A DNA stretch of 64,000 bases from Acidobacteriota bacterium (lineage in GTDB: Bacteria > Acidobacteriota > Polarisedimenticolia > J045), in the NCBI GenBank assembly GCA_030949985.1, contig JAUZRX010000025.1, positions 39,478-103,477 of the forward strand, in the 5' to 3' direction. Shown piece after piece: positions 8,463 through 17,760 of this stretch. The stretch's first letter is position 1; every line of letters starts with the position of its first letter. The notes under the pieces were generated by a model, which was not told the DNA's origin, ran no database searches, and saw only the letters and a program-made list of their open reading frames with translations. Both the position numbers and the translations under genes were made by a program.

Positions 8463-8783
8463 ATGGCCAAGTGCGACACCGGCTACTTCTGCCGCGTCTG
8501 CGGCGAGTACGTCGAAGACATCACCACCAGCGAGCTGTACCTGCGCTTCGTCCTCGGGGAGGTAGCCCTCGAGGAGTTGTTCTACGAGGCCGACGCCCAC
8601 ATCACCTGCGTGCCCGAGCTGGCCGGCCTGATCGACGAGCAGCGCTTCGAACCGTTCCGCCAGTGGGCGGCGGCGACCCGGGCCCGCCCCCCCGAACGGG
8701 TCACCCGGGCCTGGCGGCGCCTGCAGGAGATCCCGACCCTGGGCCTCGACATCCCCGACTATCCCTTGCCCCCGGATTCATGA
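8463..8783 (+). CDS. Small Cys-containing protein, function unknown
   Basis: A 106-residue soluble acidic protein. Cys4, Cys10 and Cys13 (FCRVCGEY) near the N-terminus and Cys49 (HITCVPEL) could form a structural zinc site or a rubredoxin-like knuckle, but no family is recognised. The start is secured by a strong AAGGAGG ribosome-binding site. It lies between the NorR-like regulator and an EamA exporter on the same strand, with its own likely promoter. Confidence 0.75.
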   Translation: MAKCDTGYFCRVCGEYVEDITTSELYLRFVLGEVALEELFYEADAHITCVPELAGLIDEQRFEPFRQWAAATRARPPERVTRAWRRLQEIPTLGLDIPDYPLPPDS

Positions 8784-8820
8784 TTTCCGGCACCGCCTCC
8801 GCTCTGCCACGGGCCGCTCC

Positions 8821-9693
8821 ATGCTCTCCTGCCTGATCGCCGCCGCCCTGTGGGCCGTGGCCTTGAGCCTGTTCCGTGATCCGATCCGCCGCATCGGCAC
8901 CGATACGGTCAACCTCTTCAAGTGCACGGTGGGCGGCGCCGCGTTTCTCATGGCCGCTTGGCGGCTTCCGGGCACCGGCCTGCCCGCCTCCCACGACAGC
9001 ACCTGGCTGGCGCTCTCCGGAGTGGTGGGCATGGCCATCGGGGATGTGCTGCTCTTCGTCGCGGTGCGGGAAATCGGCGTCCAGCGGGCGCTGATCCTCT
9101 TCAACGCCGCACCGGTGATCACGGGCCTGGCGGCCACCTGGCTCTACGGCGAACACCTGACAGCGCTGAAGTGGACGGGCATCGGGGTCATTCTGGCCGG
9201 CATCACCCTGGTCGAAACCGACCCCCACCGGCAGGCGGTGGTCTTCGAGGGGCAGTCCGGCCTGGCCTTCCGGGGTGTTCTGGCCGGCCTGGGAGCGGCG
9301 GCGGGCCAGTCCGCGGGCATCCTCCTGGCCCATGGCCCCCTCCGGCGGGTGGACCTGCTGCCCGCCAGCGGCCTGCGCCTGGCGGCGGCGGCCGTGGCCC
9401 TGGCGGTCTTCATGCTGCTGCACCGGCGGGGCCGGGAGCGCCTGGCCCGGCTGCGGCCCTCGAGCTGGCCGCGCCTGGCCCTGCCCACCCTGCTCGGCAC
9501 GGTGATCGCGATCTACTTCATGATGCGGGGCATCCGTGACGTGCCCGCGGGCATCGCCGCGGCCCTGCTGGCCACCACGCCGATCTTCGCCCTGCCCATC
9601 ACCCGTTTCTTCCTCGCCGAGGGCATCGGCCCCCGCTCGGTGGCGGGCACCCTGCTCTCGGTGGCGGGAGTGGTTCTGCTCGGCGCCTTCTGA
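8821..9693 (+). CDS. EamA/DMT-family transporter
   Basis: A 290-residue inner-membrane protein with about ten hydrophobic segments in two homologous halves, each ending in the typical pattern of the EamA (drug/metabolite transporter) family: first half with LFNAAPVITGLAATWLYGEHLTALKW, second half with LLATTPIFALPITRFFLAEGI. Members move metabolites, amino acids or drugs; the substrate here cannot be read from sequence. The ATG at 8821 lacks a clear ribosome-binding site; the start may be slightly misplaced. Confidence 0.88.
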   Translation: MLSCLIAAALWAVALSLFRDPIRRIGTDTVNLFKCTVGGAAFLMAAWRLPGTGLPASHDSTWLALSGVVGMAIGDVLLFVAVREIGVQRALILFNAAPVITGLAATWLYGEHLTALKWTGIGVILAGITLVETDPHRQAVVFEGQSGLAFRGVLAGLGAAAGQSAGILLAHGPLRRVDLLPASGLRLAAAAVALAVFMLLHRRGRERLARLRPSSWPRLALPTLLGTVIAIYFMMRGIRDVPAGIAAALLATTPIFALPITRFFLAEGIGPRSVAGTLLSVAGVVLLGAF

Positions 9694-9815
9694 GCGCGGA
9701 GAACAGGCTCCCGCAAACCCCGCCCCCGCGGGCTGCCGAAGCGAACGGAGCGGGAAGCGGGCCGGGATCCACGATCCGGACCATGCCATCATGACCTCTT
9801 CCATGAGGGCCGAAG

Positions 9816-10991
9816 ATGACCGACTTCCAGGACAGGCCGACCGACGACCCGGGCCCGCGGCTCAACGCCGAGGCTCTCCGCCGCTACCAGCGCCACCTGC
9901 TGCTTCCCGAGGTGGGCGAGGCGGGCCAGCTCGCCCTGGCCCGGAGCAGCGTGCTGATCGTGGGGATGGGAGGCCTGGGCTCCCCCGCGGCCCTCTACCT
10001 GGCGGCGGCCGGGGTGGGCCGCCTGGGCCTCGTCGACGACGACACGGTGGATGCCAGCAACCTCCAGCGGCAGGTGCTCTACACCGACGCCGACGTGGGC
10101 CTGCCGAAAACCACCCGGGCCGCCCGGCGGCTGGCCCGGCTCAATGCCCTGATCACCATCGAGGCACACAACGAGCGCCTGACTTCCGCCAACGGAGCCC
10201 GGCTGGTAGGGGCCTACGACATCGTCCTCGACGGCAGCGACAACTTCACCACCCGCTACTTGCTCAACGACCTCTGCGTACAACTCGATCGCCCCCTGGT
10301 TTCGGGCAGCCTGCACCGCTTCGACGGCCAGGTGGCGGTCTACTGGGCCTCGAAGGGCCCCTGCTACCGCTGCCTGTTTCCCGAGCCCCCGGCTCCCGGT
10401 CGCGCCCCCAGTTGCGCCGAGGCGGGGGTACTGGGCATTCTCCCGGGCCTGGTGGGGGTGATGCAGGCCACCGAGGCGATCAAGCTGATCCTCGGCCTCG
10501 GCCGTCCCCTGATCGGCCGCCTGCTGACCGTCGAGGCCCTGGGCATGAACTTCTCCGAGTTCAACCTGCCGAAGGACCCGGCCTGCCGGAGCTGCGGCAG
10601 TGGACGACGCTTCCACAGCGCCGAGGAGGTCGTCGAGGCCTTCCCACCGACCTGCTCCACCGACGACGCTGCGCCAGACGACGAGATCGACCCTCGCGGG
10701 CTGATGGAACGACTGGCACAGTCTCCCCCTCCCCTGCTGGTCGATGTGCGGGAAGAATGGGAGTGGCGGACGGCCCACATCGAGGGGGCCCGACTGGTCC
10801 CCCTCTCGGAGTTGCCCCGTCGACTCGACGAGGTGGACGCCACGCGCCCGGTCGTGGCGATCTGCCACGTGGGCGAGCGCAGCGCCGTGGCGGTGCGCCT
10901 GCTCCAGCGCGCGGGCTACCGGGCCCTGAACCTGGCCGGCGGCATGGTGGCCTGGACCGCGGCCGGTGGCCCCACGGTGCGGGAGGATTGA
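9816..10991 (+). CDS. MoeZ/MOCS3-like E1 adenylyltransferase with C-terminal rhodanese domain
   Basis: A 391-residue two-domain protein that adenylates the C-terminus of a ubiquitin-like sulfur carrier (ThiS/MoaD type) and can form a persulfide for sulfur transfer. The E1 domain has the nucleotide loop GMGGLGSP (50-57), DLDG-type DGSDNF (139-144), zinc ligands Cys183-x2-Cys186 and Cys257-x2-Cys260, and the conserved Cys200 before EAGVLG. The rhodanese domain (about 295-388) has an intact active-site loop with Cys350 in CHVGERS. A GAGG ribosome-binding site precedes the ATG. No moaD or thiS gene is in the window, so the partner pathway (molybdopterin, thiamine, cysteine or tRNA thiolation) is open. 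Confidence 0.92.
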   Translation: MTDFQDRPTDDPGPRLNAEALRRYQRHLLLPEVGEAGQLALARSSVLIVGMGGLGSPAALYLAAAGVGRLGLVDDDTVDASNLQRQVLYTDADVGLPKTTRAARRLARLNALITIEAHNERLTSANGARLVGAYDIVLDGSDNFTTRYLLNDLCVQLDRPLVSGSLHRFDGQVAVYWASKGPCYRCLFPEPPAPGRAPSCAEAGVLGILPGLVGVMQATEAIKLILGLGRPLIGRLLTVEALGMNFSEFNLPKDPACRSCGSGRRFHSAEEVVEAFPPTCSTDDAAPDDEIDPRGLMERLAQSPPPLLVDVREEWEWRTAHIEGARLVPLSELPRRLDEVDATRPVVAICHVGERSAVAVRLLQRAGYRALNLAGGMVAWTAAGGPTVRED

Positions 10992-11018
10992 CGGCAGGCG
11001 AACCCCACGGGGTATAGA
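10988..11018 (+). promoter_or_regulatory. Candidate sigma-70 promoter for the lysine-ketoglutarate reductase-like gene
   Basis: TTGACG (10988-10993) and TATAGA (11013-11018) are separated by 19 bp. The minus-35 overlaps the stop codon of the MoeZ-like gene. The predicted transcript would start near 11025, just before the hairpin at 11030-11052. Confidence 0.4.
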
Positions 11019-11029
11019 ATCGGCCCGCT

Positions 11030-11052
11030 CGCGAGGGGTCCCCCCCCTCGCG
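11030..11052 (+). terminator. Nine-bp hairpin between MoeZ-like and LKR-like genes (terminator or leader structure)
   Basis: CGCGAGGGG (11030-11038) pairs perfectly with CCCCTCGCG (11044-11052) around a 5-base loop and is followed by CTTTGCTT, only a weak T-run. It can end the upstream transcript. Because the candidate promoter lies just before it, it could alternatively be a 5' leader hairpin of the downstream gene. Confidence 0.45.
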
Positions 11053-11096
11053 CTTTGCTTCCCGGCCCCGGGGAGGGCATGGAGGGAGAAGTCAGC

Positions 11097-12404
11097 ATGG
11101 TCGCCATCGCCATTCGCAGGGAAAACAAGAGCCGCTGGGAGCGCCGGACACCCCTGACGCCGGCCCACGTGCGGCAGATCGTCGCCCAGGGCATCGACGT
11201 GGTGGTTCAGCCCTCACCGGTCCGGATCTTCACCGACGCCGAGTACCAGCACGCCGGGGCCCAGGTCCACGAGGCGATCGACGCCTGCCCGATCGTCTTC
11301 GGCGTCAAGGAAATGCCCGCGGACAGCTTCCAGCCCGACCGGACCTATGTCTTCTTCTCCCACACCCACAAGGCGCAGCCCTACAACATGCCCATGCTGC
11401 GCCGGGTCATCGACCAGGGCGCGACCCTCATCGACTACGAACTGATCACCGACCACAAGGGACAGCGGCTGATTTTCTTCGGCCGCTATGCGGGGCTGGC
11501 GGGGATGCTCGACACCCTCTGGGCCCTGGGCCGACGACTCGAGGCGGAAGGGCTGCGCTCACCCTTCGCCGCGGTGCGGCGGGCGTGGGAGTACAGCGAC
11601 CTGAACGAGGCCCGCCAGGCGATCTACCAGGTGGGCGCCACCATCAGCAAGGACGGCCTGCCGGAGGAGATCACACCCCTGGTCTGCGGCTTCGCCGGCT
11701 ACGGCCGGGTCTCCCTCGGCGCCCAGGAGATCTACGACCTGCTGCCGGTCCGATCCATCGACCCGGAAGATCTTGCCGCTTTCCGTGCCGGGGGCGAGGC
11801 CTCGCCCCACTTCCTCTACAAGTCGGTATTCCGCGAGGAGCACATGTACCGGCGGCGGGATGGGGGAGCTTTCGACTTCGGTGAATTCGTCGCCTCGCCG
11901 GAACGCTACGAAGCCCGCTTCGAAGAACTCCTGCCCCACATCGACGTGCTGCTCCACGGCATCTACTGGGAAGAGCGCTACCCCGAGTTGATGAGCCGGG
12001 ACTTTCTGCGCCGATGCTGGTCGGCACCGACCCGCCCTCGACTGCGGGTGATCGGTGATGTGACCTGCGACATCCGGGGCTCGCTCGCCTGCACGATCCG
12101 GCCCGCCGACACCGATCACCCGGTCTATGTCTACCGCCCGGAAGACGACACGGCGGTGGAGGCCTTCGACGGCCCCGGCCCCCTGGTGCTGGCGGTGGAC
12201 AACCTGCCCTGCGAGTTGCCCCGAGACGCCTCGGAAGAGTTCGGTTCGGCCCTGCTGCCTTTCATCGCCCGCCTCGCCCGGGCCCACGAGAATGGAGCCG
12301 CCGCCCTCGAGGATCTGCCCGACGAGATCCGCCGGGCGGTCATCGTCCACCGGGGCCGGCTGACCGAGGCCCACGCCCACCTGGCCGAACACCTGCCCGG
12401 CTAG
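11097..12404 (+). CDS. Stand-alone lysine-ketoglutarate reductase-like protein (AlaDH/PNT N-terminal fold)
   Basis: A 435-residue protein that resembles the N-terminal lysine-ketoglutarate reductase half of the bifunctional enzyme AASS. AASS converts lysine plus 2-oxoglutarate to saccharopine. Matching stretches include FSHTHKAQPYNMPMLRR, LIDYELITDHKG, FFGRYAGLAGMLDTLW, HGIYWEERYP and VDNLPCELPRDAS. The saccharopine dehydrogenase half is absent and no separate one is in the window. The ATG at 11097 is preferred because GGAGGG lies 10 bases upstream; ATG at 11079 and TTG at 11055 are possible. The saccharopine route is inferred from homology only; an alanine or other amino-acid dehydrogenase role remains possible. 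Confidence 0.82.
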   Translation: MVAIAIRRENKSRWERRTPLTPAHVRQIVAQGIDVVVQPSPVRIFTDAEYQHAGAQVHEAIDACPIVFGVKEMPADSFQPDRTYVFFSHTHKAQPYNMPMLRRVIDQGATLIDYELITDHKGQRLIFFGRYAGLAGMLDTLWALGRRLEAEGLRSPFAAVRRAWEYSDLNEARQAIYQVGATISKDGLPEEITPLVCGFAGYGRVSLGAQEIYDLLPVRSIDPEDLAAFRAGGEASPHFLYKSVFREEHMYRRRDGGAFDFGEFVASPERYEARFEELLPHIDVLLHGIYWEERYPELMSRDFLRRCWSAPTRPRLRVIGDVTCDIRGSLACTIRPADTDHPVYVYRPEDDTAVEAFDGPGPLVLAVDNLPCELPRDASEEFGSALLPFIARLARAHENGAAALEDLPDEIRRAVIVHRGRLTEAHAHLAEHLPG

Positions 12405-12409
12405 CCGGA

Positions 12410-12439
12410 GCGCCGGGCGGGATCCGCCACGCCCGGCGC
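12410..12439. terminator. Bidirectional terminator-like stem between convergent genes
   Basis: GCGCCGGGCG (12410-12419) and CGCCCGGCGC (12430-12439) form a perfect 10-bp GC-only stem with a 10-base loop. It sits in the 41-bp gap between the stop of the LKR-like gene and the stop of the convergent desaturase. No T-run follows on either strand. Confidence 0.55.
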
Positions 12440-12445
12440 CGGCCC

Positions 12446-13426
12446 TTACGAGCCGTCGGCCGACGCGTCGCCGCGCCAGTCGGTGTGGGGTCGGCGGTTA
12501 CGCACGAACCACTGCCACAAGAGCTGGCGATAGGTCACCGCCGGGTGGCCGATGTCTTCGTAGAAGGGCTCCAGCGCCACGTTCAGCCGCCGCAGGTTGT
12601 AGAAGGGGACACGGGGGAAGTAGTGGTGCTCGAGGTGGTAGCTCGACCAGAGAAAGGCGATGTCCCACAACCGCGATCGGGCCATGCGGGTACCCCACTT
12701 GGCGGGGTCCCGGGGGTCGATATCGTAGTGCTGGCCCAGGCGATTGAGGGTGAAGGCCACGGGAAAGACCAGCAGGTAGGGAACCAGGTAGACCTTGAAG
12801 GCGATCCACGGCCCGGCGAACGCGAGGATCGCGCCGAGGATCGCGAGCTGGCCGACCACGGTGACCAGCCGCTCGAAAGCGATGCGACGGCGCAGATCCT
12901 CGGGATAGGTGGCCGCCTCCCGAGCCGCCGCGCGAAAGTAGATCGGGATCAGCGCCGGAGTCATGTAGAGCAACTTGAACCAGCGCGCGTTCCGCCGGGG
13001 CGAGAGATGGTGCCGCTTGGGGTCGGCCTCCACCGATCCCAGCCCGGCATGGTGATCGAGATGCCAGCGGGTGAACTGGCTGCGGGAGATCCCGCTGGGA
13101 AACGCGTAGAGCCAGCCCAGCACGACCAGCCCCTTCGAGCGCCGACGACGGAAGACGGCATCGTGCACCACCTCGTGCAGCATCACCGTGAAGTTGAAGA
13201 TCGTCCAGCCGATGACCACCGAAAAAGGCAGCCACGAGTACCAGCGGTCGAAGCTCAACGCGCCGGTCACACCCACCACCAGCAGCAGCACCTGCCAGGC
13301 GAGCACCAGGAAGTGCCGCCAGGGACGGGGCTCGTGCAAAGCGCGAAGCAGGTCCGTCGGCACCGCCCGGGACAGTCGGCGACGTAGCTCGACGGTGGAC
13401 TCCGCCCAGTGGGATGAAGTGCTCAT
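12446..13426 (-). CDS. Membrane fatty acid desaturase family protein
   Basis: A 326-residue di-iron membrane desaturase/hydroxylase. The three histidine boxes are complete: HEVVH, HLDHH and HLEHH. Two pairs of hydrophobic segments flank them as in membrane-bound fatty acid desaturases, which introduce double bonds or hydroxyls into acyl chains using O2 and electrons from ferredoxin or cytochrome b5. A further candidate ligand is the QHYD motif. The start at 13426 gives the expected family length; the open frame continues upstream without family similarity. It is divergent from the ZraS-like kinase with 119 bp between the starts. The acyl substrate cannot be told. Confidence 0.9.
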   Translation of the reverse strand: MSTSSHWAESTVELRRRLSRAVPTDLLRALHEPRPWRHFLVLAWQVLLLVVGVTGALSFDRWYSWLPFSVVIGWTIFNFTVMLHEVVHDAVFRRRRSKGLVVLGWLYAFPSGISRSQFTRWHLDHHAGLGSVEADPKRHHLSPRRNARWFKLLYMTPALIPIYFRAAAREAATYPEDLRRRIAFERLVTVVGQLAILGAILAFAGPWIAFKVYLVPYLLVFPVAFTLNRLGQHYDIDPRDPAKWGTRMARSRLWDIAFLWSSYHLEHHYFPRVPFYNLRRLNVALEPFYEDIGHPAVTYRQLLWQWFVRNRRPHTDWRGDASADGS

Positions 13427-13545
13427 GGGAACAGCGTCGCCTCCCGCCGCTGACGAACATCGGCGTCCAGGTAAAGGTACCCGCGAGCGCTGTTGACGCC
13501 AACCCGGCCGTTTCGCCCCGCTCCGGGGGGCGCTATGGTGAGGCG

Positions 13546-14865
13546 ATGGAGACTCGACCTTCTCGAGCCGACGCCGCCACGACCTTCCGATCCTCCCCCT
13601 GGGCGCGGTGGGGCCTGCTGGTGGTGGCGCTGGCCATGGCAGCCGCCCTGGTGGCCTCCGCCGTCGCGGGCCACCGGGAAGCGGTGCGCTCGGCCCGAGA
13701 GCTTTCGGTGGTGTCCGGCATGTCCCTCGTGCGCAGCGTGATGCGGGACCTGACCCGGGCCGACGAGGACCCCGCCCAGGCCCTGGAGTGGATCGTCGAA
13801 AGCCTCCGGGACGAAGGCCTGCTCTACGCGGGTCTCTACGACGAAGACCAGCGGCCGGTCGCCGCGGCCGGCGAGCCGGCGGCGGATCCCGTCGCATTCC
13901 CCGCACCGCGGCGGATCCGGACCCCCGTCGCCGTGTCGGGCGGTCGCCTGCGCCTGGTCTCTCCCCCCTTGCCCTCCGGCCGGCGCCGACATCACCGCGG
14001 GCCGAGCCCTCGTTTTTCGGCCCCCGCCATGGCTCCCCCCTGGCACCATGCGTTTCTCGTGGTGGAGTACCTGCCCCTGCGCTCGATCGCCCTGCGCCGG
14101 CGGGCGGGACGCACCCTGGCCCTGAACCTGGCGGCGGCCCTGGTCCTGGCCGCCGCGGCGGCCTTCTTCTGGAGGCTCTCGAGGCTCGCAGACAGGGCCC
14201 GCGAGCAACTCGTTCGGGATCGGCGGCTGAAGGACCTGGGGCAGATGTCCGCGGTGCTCGGTCACGAGGTGCGCAACCCCCTGGCCTCGCTCAAGGGCAA
14301 CGCTCAACTCCTGCTCGAAAAGACGCCCCGGGACGACCCCTCGAGACCCCAGGTGGAGCGGATCGTCAGCGAGGCCCGGCGGCTCGAGACCCTCACCCGC
14401 CAGGTGCTCGACTTCGCCCGCAGCGGCCGGCTGGAGCGGGCCCCCGTCCCGGTGGCCCAGGTGGTGGAGAACGCCGTCCGCCGCTCCGCGGCCGATCCGG
14501 TCCAGGTCGACATCCCCGCGAACCTGCCCACCTGGTACATGGACCGCGACCGCGTCGAACAGCTCCTCGAGAACCTGCTGACCAACGCCCGTGCCGCCTC
14601 CCCCCCGGGAGGCGTCGTGGAGGTCCACGTCCGGCTCGATCGGGGCGCGCTGTCGATCGAGGTCCGTGATCACGGACCGGGTATCGAGGACGGGGAAGTC
14701 GAACGCGTCTTCGAGCCCTTCTATACCCGGCGCGTCCAGGGCACCGGCCTCGGACTGGCTCTCGCCCGCCGCATCGCCGAGGAGCACGGCGGCACCCTCA
14801 CCGCGCGCAACCACCCGCGGGGAGGAGCGGTGCTGACCTTGCGCCTGCCACCGGGAGAAAGCTGA
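13546..14865 (+). CDS. ZraS-like membrane sensor histidine kinase
   Basis: A 439-residue inner-membrane kinase with transmembrane helices at about 22-42 and 190-208 enclosing a periplasmic domain of roughly 145 residues. HisKA has the acceptor His240 in [14 protein letters not shown], and the ATPase domain has [17 protein letters not shown] and GTGLGLALA. The periplasmic end carries a His-rich, Arg-rich stretch (RRRHH near 146-150) and APPWHH (163-168). These recall the APWRHGMH segment of E. coli ZraS, the zinc/envelope-stress sensor. The start has GGTGAGG immediately upstream. The regulator gene follows after one base, so the two are co-transcribed. Confidence 0.88.
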   Translation: METRPSRADAATTFRSSPWARWGLLVVALAMAAALVASAVAGHREAVRSARELSVVSGMSLVRSVMRDLTRADEDPAQALEWIVESLRDEGLLYAGLYDEDQRPVAAAGEPAADPVAFPAPRRIRTPVAVSGGRLRLVSPPLPSGRRRHHRGPSPRFSAPAMAPPWHHAFLVVEYLPLRSIALRRRAGRTLALNLAAALVLAAAAAFFWRLSRLADRAREQLVRDRRLKDLGQMSAVLGHEVRNPLASLKGNAQLLLEKTPRDDPSRPQVERIVSEARRLETLTRQVLDFARSGRLERAPVPVAQVVENAVRRSAADPVQVDIPANLPTWYMDRDRVEQLLENLLTNARAASPPGGVVEVHVRLDRGALSIEVRDHGPGIEDGEVERVFEPFYTRRVQGTGLGLALARRIAEEHGGTLTARNHPRGGAVLTLRLPPGES

Positions 14866-14866
14866 G

Positions 14867-16198
14867 ATGCCCGCGATCCTGGTGGTGGACGACGAGCCGG
14901 GCATCCGCGCCTTCCTCCGCGGCGCCCTCGAAAATTTCCGCGCCGGCTGGCAGGTCAGCGAGGCGTCCGACGGCGGCGAGGCCCTCGAACGACTCGAGCA
15001 GCAGGATTTCCACCTGATGATCACCGACCTGAAGATGCCCGGGGTCGGCGGCATGGATGTGTTGACCTACGCCCGCCGGCAAATGCCCGAGATGGAGGTG
15101 ATCGTTCTCACCGCCCACGGCAGCGTGGAATCCGCCGTGCAGGCGATGAAGCTCGGCGCCTTCGACTACCTGACCAAACCCCTCAGCGGACCCGAGGAAC
15201 TGCGGCTTCTGGTCGGACGCGCCCTCGAGCGCCGGCGACTGCGCAGCCTGGCCCAGAGCGGCGCGGCGGTCCACGAGGCGACGTCGGCGATGATCGCCGT
15301 CGACCCCCGTTCCCGGAGCGTGATGGAGCTGATCCGCAAGGTGGCCCCGGAGCCGACCACGGTGTTGCTGCTCGGCGAAAGCGGCACGGGCAAGGAAGTC
15401 GCCGCGCGGGAGATCCACCGTCTCAGCCCGCGCTCCGGCCATCCCTTCGTGGCGGTCAACTGCGCGGCGGTCTCCGCGGGTCTGGTGGAAAGCGAACTCT
15501 TCGGCCACGAAAAGGGCGCCTTCACCGGGGCGGACCAGCGACGGCGCGGCCGCTTCGAGCTGGCCGACGGGGGCACCCTCTTCCTCGACGAGGTGGCCGA
15601 GATGCCCGTCGCCCTGCAGGCCAAGTTGCTGCGGGTGCTCGACGAACGGGTCTTCGAACGGGTGGGCGGCAACCGCCGCATCCAGGTGGACGTGCGGATT
15701 CTCGCCGCCACCAACCGAGACCTGGACGTCGAGCGGGCCGCGGGCCGGATGCGCGAGGACCTCTACCACCGCCTGGCGGCGTTTCCCATCACGCTGCCGC
15801 CCTTGCGGGAGCGGAGCGAAGATCTAGAGCCCCTGGCCCGGCACCTGTTGGCCCGTCTTTCCCGCCAGCTCGGGCGGCCCCGGCTGAACCTGGGCCCGGG
15901 AGTGCTCGCGCGGCTGCGCGCGCACGACTGGCCGGGTAACGTGCGGGAACTGGGCAACGTGCTCGAGCGAGCGGCGATCCTTGCGCCGGGAGACACGATC
16001 GAGGTCGGCCACCTGGCCCTGGAGCCGGCGGGAGGCGCCACCGCGCCGGCCCTGGAAGGCACCCTGCGCGACATCGAGAAGGAGGCGATTCGCCGGGCCC
16101 TGGCAGCCTGCCAGGGGCATCGCAGGAAGGCCGCCCAACGCCTGGGAATCGGCCTGCGCACCCTCTACGAAAAGATCAAGACCTACGGTCTGTCCTGA
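14867..16198 (+). CDS. NtrC/ZraR-family sigma-54-dependent response regulator
   Basis: A 443-residue response regulator. The receiver domain (1-120) has acidic DDE (8-10), acceptor Asp54 in MITDLKMPG and Lys104 in LTKP. The AAA+ domain has Walker A GESGTGKE (170-177), the sigma-54 contact loop GAFTGA (217-222) and Walker B TLFLDE. A Fis-type helix-turn-helix ends the protein ([19 protein letters not shown]). It is the cognate partner of the ZraS-like kinase, whose stop codon lies one base before this ATG. Likely targets are sigma-54 promoters; a strong one is found 3.4 kb downstream ahead of a Spy/ZraP-like gene. Confidence 0.93.
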   Translation: MPAILVVDDEPGIRAFLRGALENFRAGWQVSEASDGGEALERLEQQDFHLMITDLKMPGVGGMDVLTYARRQMPEMEVIVLTAHGSVESAVQAMKLGAFDYLTKPLSGPEELRLLVGRALERRRLRSLAQSGAAVHEATSAMIAVDPRSRSVMELIRKVAPEPTTVLLLGESGTGKEVAAREIHRLSPRSGHPFVAVNCAAVSAGLVESELFGHEKGAFTGADQRRRGRFELADGGTLFLDEVAEMPVALQAKLLRVLDERVFERVGGNRRIQVDVRILAATNRDLDVERAAGRMREDLYHRLAAFPITLPPLRERSEDLEPLARHLLARLSRQLGRPRLNLGPGVLARLRAHDWPGNVRELGNVLERAAILAPGDTIEVGHLALEPAGGATAPALEGTLRDIEKEAIRRALAACQGHRRKAAQRLGIGLRTLYEKIKTYGLS

Positions 16199-16623
16199 TC
16201 CCGCCCGACCCTGCCACCGGGGAGGATCCGGGAGAACAGGCGTCGAGACCAGGGACCGTGGCGGGCTTTCCATGCCTTTCGATCTTGCTCGACGGCGATT
16301 TTCCGCACCCGGCCGCCGCCCGCGCTCGCGTGGCGACCTCAGTATGTCCGGCCACCGCCGCGCGGGCCGGGGTCGTTGCGCCCGACCTTCGCCACATGCC
16401 GTTGAACCGGCTTGGGAGTAAAACCCGGCCGGGCGACCCCGGGGCCCTTTCCCGCCTTTTCCTGCCCCGTCGGCGTTCTTCCGCAAGGGGCCGCCCATGC
16501 TTGCCGAACGCGGGAAGAAAGGGGCGGCGGCTTGACAGCCCCCCCGGCTTGACCGTACTTAGGGGGCGATTTCCCCCCAGCGCGGCGACCGACGCCCGGG
16601 TCGGGGGAAGCGGGGAGCGTGGG
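16199..16623. other. Intergenic region with a candidate promoter
   Basis: No gene is evident in these 425 bases. Near the right end a consensus minus-35 TTGACA (16532-16537) is followed, 18 bp later, by TACTTA (16556-16561), a weak minus-10. This is the best candidate promoter for the aldolase/ligase pair; its leader would be about 55 bases. Confidence 0.4.
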
Positions 16624-17724
16624 ATGAAGGTCGCAGTACTGCGCGAAGAGGGCGCTTCCAACCTGGCGGCGCTGGGAGAGGAGGTCGCCGCCCTCCTGGC
16701 GCAACGCGGCCACGAGATCGTCCCCGAGCCTGTCGAGGACCTGCGGCTCGTCCTCAACCTGACTACCGTGGAGCAGGCCCGGGTGAACTACATCCGGCCC
16801 AATCCGTCGGTTTTCGTCGCCTCGCTGGTGCACTCCGAAAACGGCACGCGGTGGGAAAGCCTCGAGGCACTCAAGCGGGCCACCTACACGGCCCTGGTCA
16901 AGACCATGTCCAACGTGGTGGTCCACCGGGTCGAAAACGGCCCCCTGGGCGGGTCGGTGTACTTCATGACCCCCGAGTTGGGCTTCCGCCGCCGAGACGA
17001 CGACGACGAGGTGGCCCGCTCCATCGTCGACTACGTCACCCCGCTGTGCGAGGCGCGGGTGGTGGTCGACAACCGCCTGGACGAGGATCTGCCCGAAGAG
17101 CTCTGGGAAGGCGACGACAAGACCGACGCCCTGCGCGCCTACGGGCGCACGATGGACGAGTTGAACCTGCTGCCGAGCCCCTTCGACATCAAGAGCCTGC
17201 TCTCCGAGCGCGATCTGCGCCTGGCGATGAAGCTCTTCGGCCTCAAGCAACTCTCCTACGGCAACCTTTCCGTGCGTCGCGACGCGCACAGCTTCTGGAT
17301 GACGGGCCGCGGTGTGAACAAGGGCGCGCTCGAAAAAATCGGCCGCGACATCTTCCTGGTCAAGGGCTACGATCCGGCCAGCCAGGAGATCCTGCTTTCG
17401 GTGCCTCCGGGGACGGACCCCACCTCTCGCGTCTCGGTGGATGCGATCGAGCACTTCAAGATCTACGACGCGCTGCCCCAGGTCGGCGCCATCGTGCACG
17501 TCCACGCGTGGATGGACGGAGTCGCCGCCACGCTGCAGAGCTGGCCCTGCGGCACCGAGCAACTGGCCGACGACGTGCTCGAACTGGTCCGCGCCGAAGC
17601 CGATCCGGGCCGTGCGGTGGTGGGCCTGAAAAACCACGGGCTGACCATCACGGGTCCCAGCCTGGAAGAGATCTTCTCTCGGGTCGAGGGTCGCCTGACC
17701 CAGGATATCCCCCCCCTGGAATAG
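16624..17724 (+). CDS. Class II aldolase/adducin-domain protein with a novel N-terminal region
   Basis: A 366-residue protein. The C-terminal half (about 190-360) is a class II aldolase/adducin domain: GNLSVR (213-218), HVHAW with His292 and His294, and KNHG with His338, matching the zinc-binding histidines of fuculose-phosphate aldolase-type enzymes. The N-terminal 190 residues start with a nucleotide-binding-like strand-loop (MKVAVLREEGASNLAALGEE), but I recognise no family; they contain VNYIRPNPSVFVASLVHSE and DVDNRLDEDLPEE-like acidic segments. The FAAL-like ligase follows after 36 bases, so the pair is likely one operon. The substrate is unknown. Confidence 0.82.
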   Translation: MKVAVLREEGASNLAALGEEVAALLAQRGHEIVPEPVEDLRLVLNLTTVEQARVNYIRPNPSVFVASLVHSENGTRWESLEALKRATYTALVKTMSNVVVHRVENGPLGGSVYFMTPELGFRRRDDDDEVARSIVDYVTPLCEARVVVDNRLDEDLPEELWEGDDKTDALRAYGRTMDELNLLPSPFDIKSLLSERDLRLAMKLFGLKQLSYGNLSVRRDAHSFWMTGRGVNKGALEKIGRDIFLVKGYDPASQEILLSVPPGTDPTSRVSVDAIEHFKIYDALPQVGAIVHVHAWMDGVAATLQSWPCGTEQLADDVLELVRAEADPGRAVVGLKNHGLTITGPSLEEIFSRVEGRLTQDIPPLE

Positions 17725-17760
17725 GACCGGGGCCGGGAGCTTGACGGGAGGACAGGCCAC

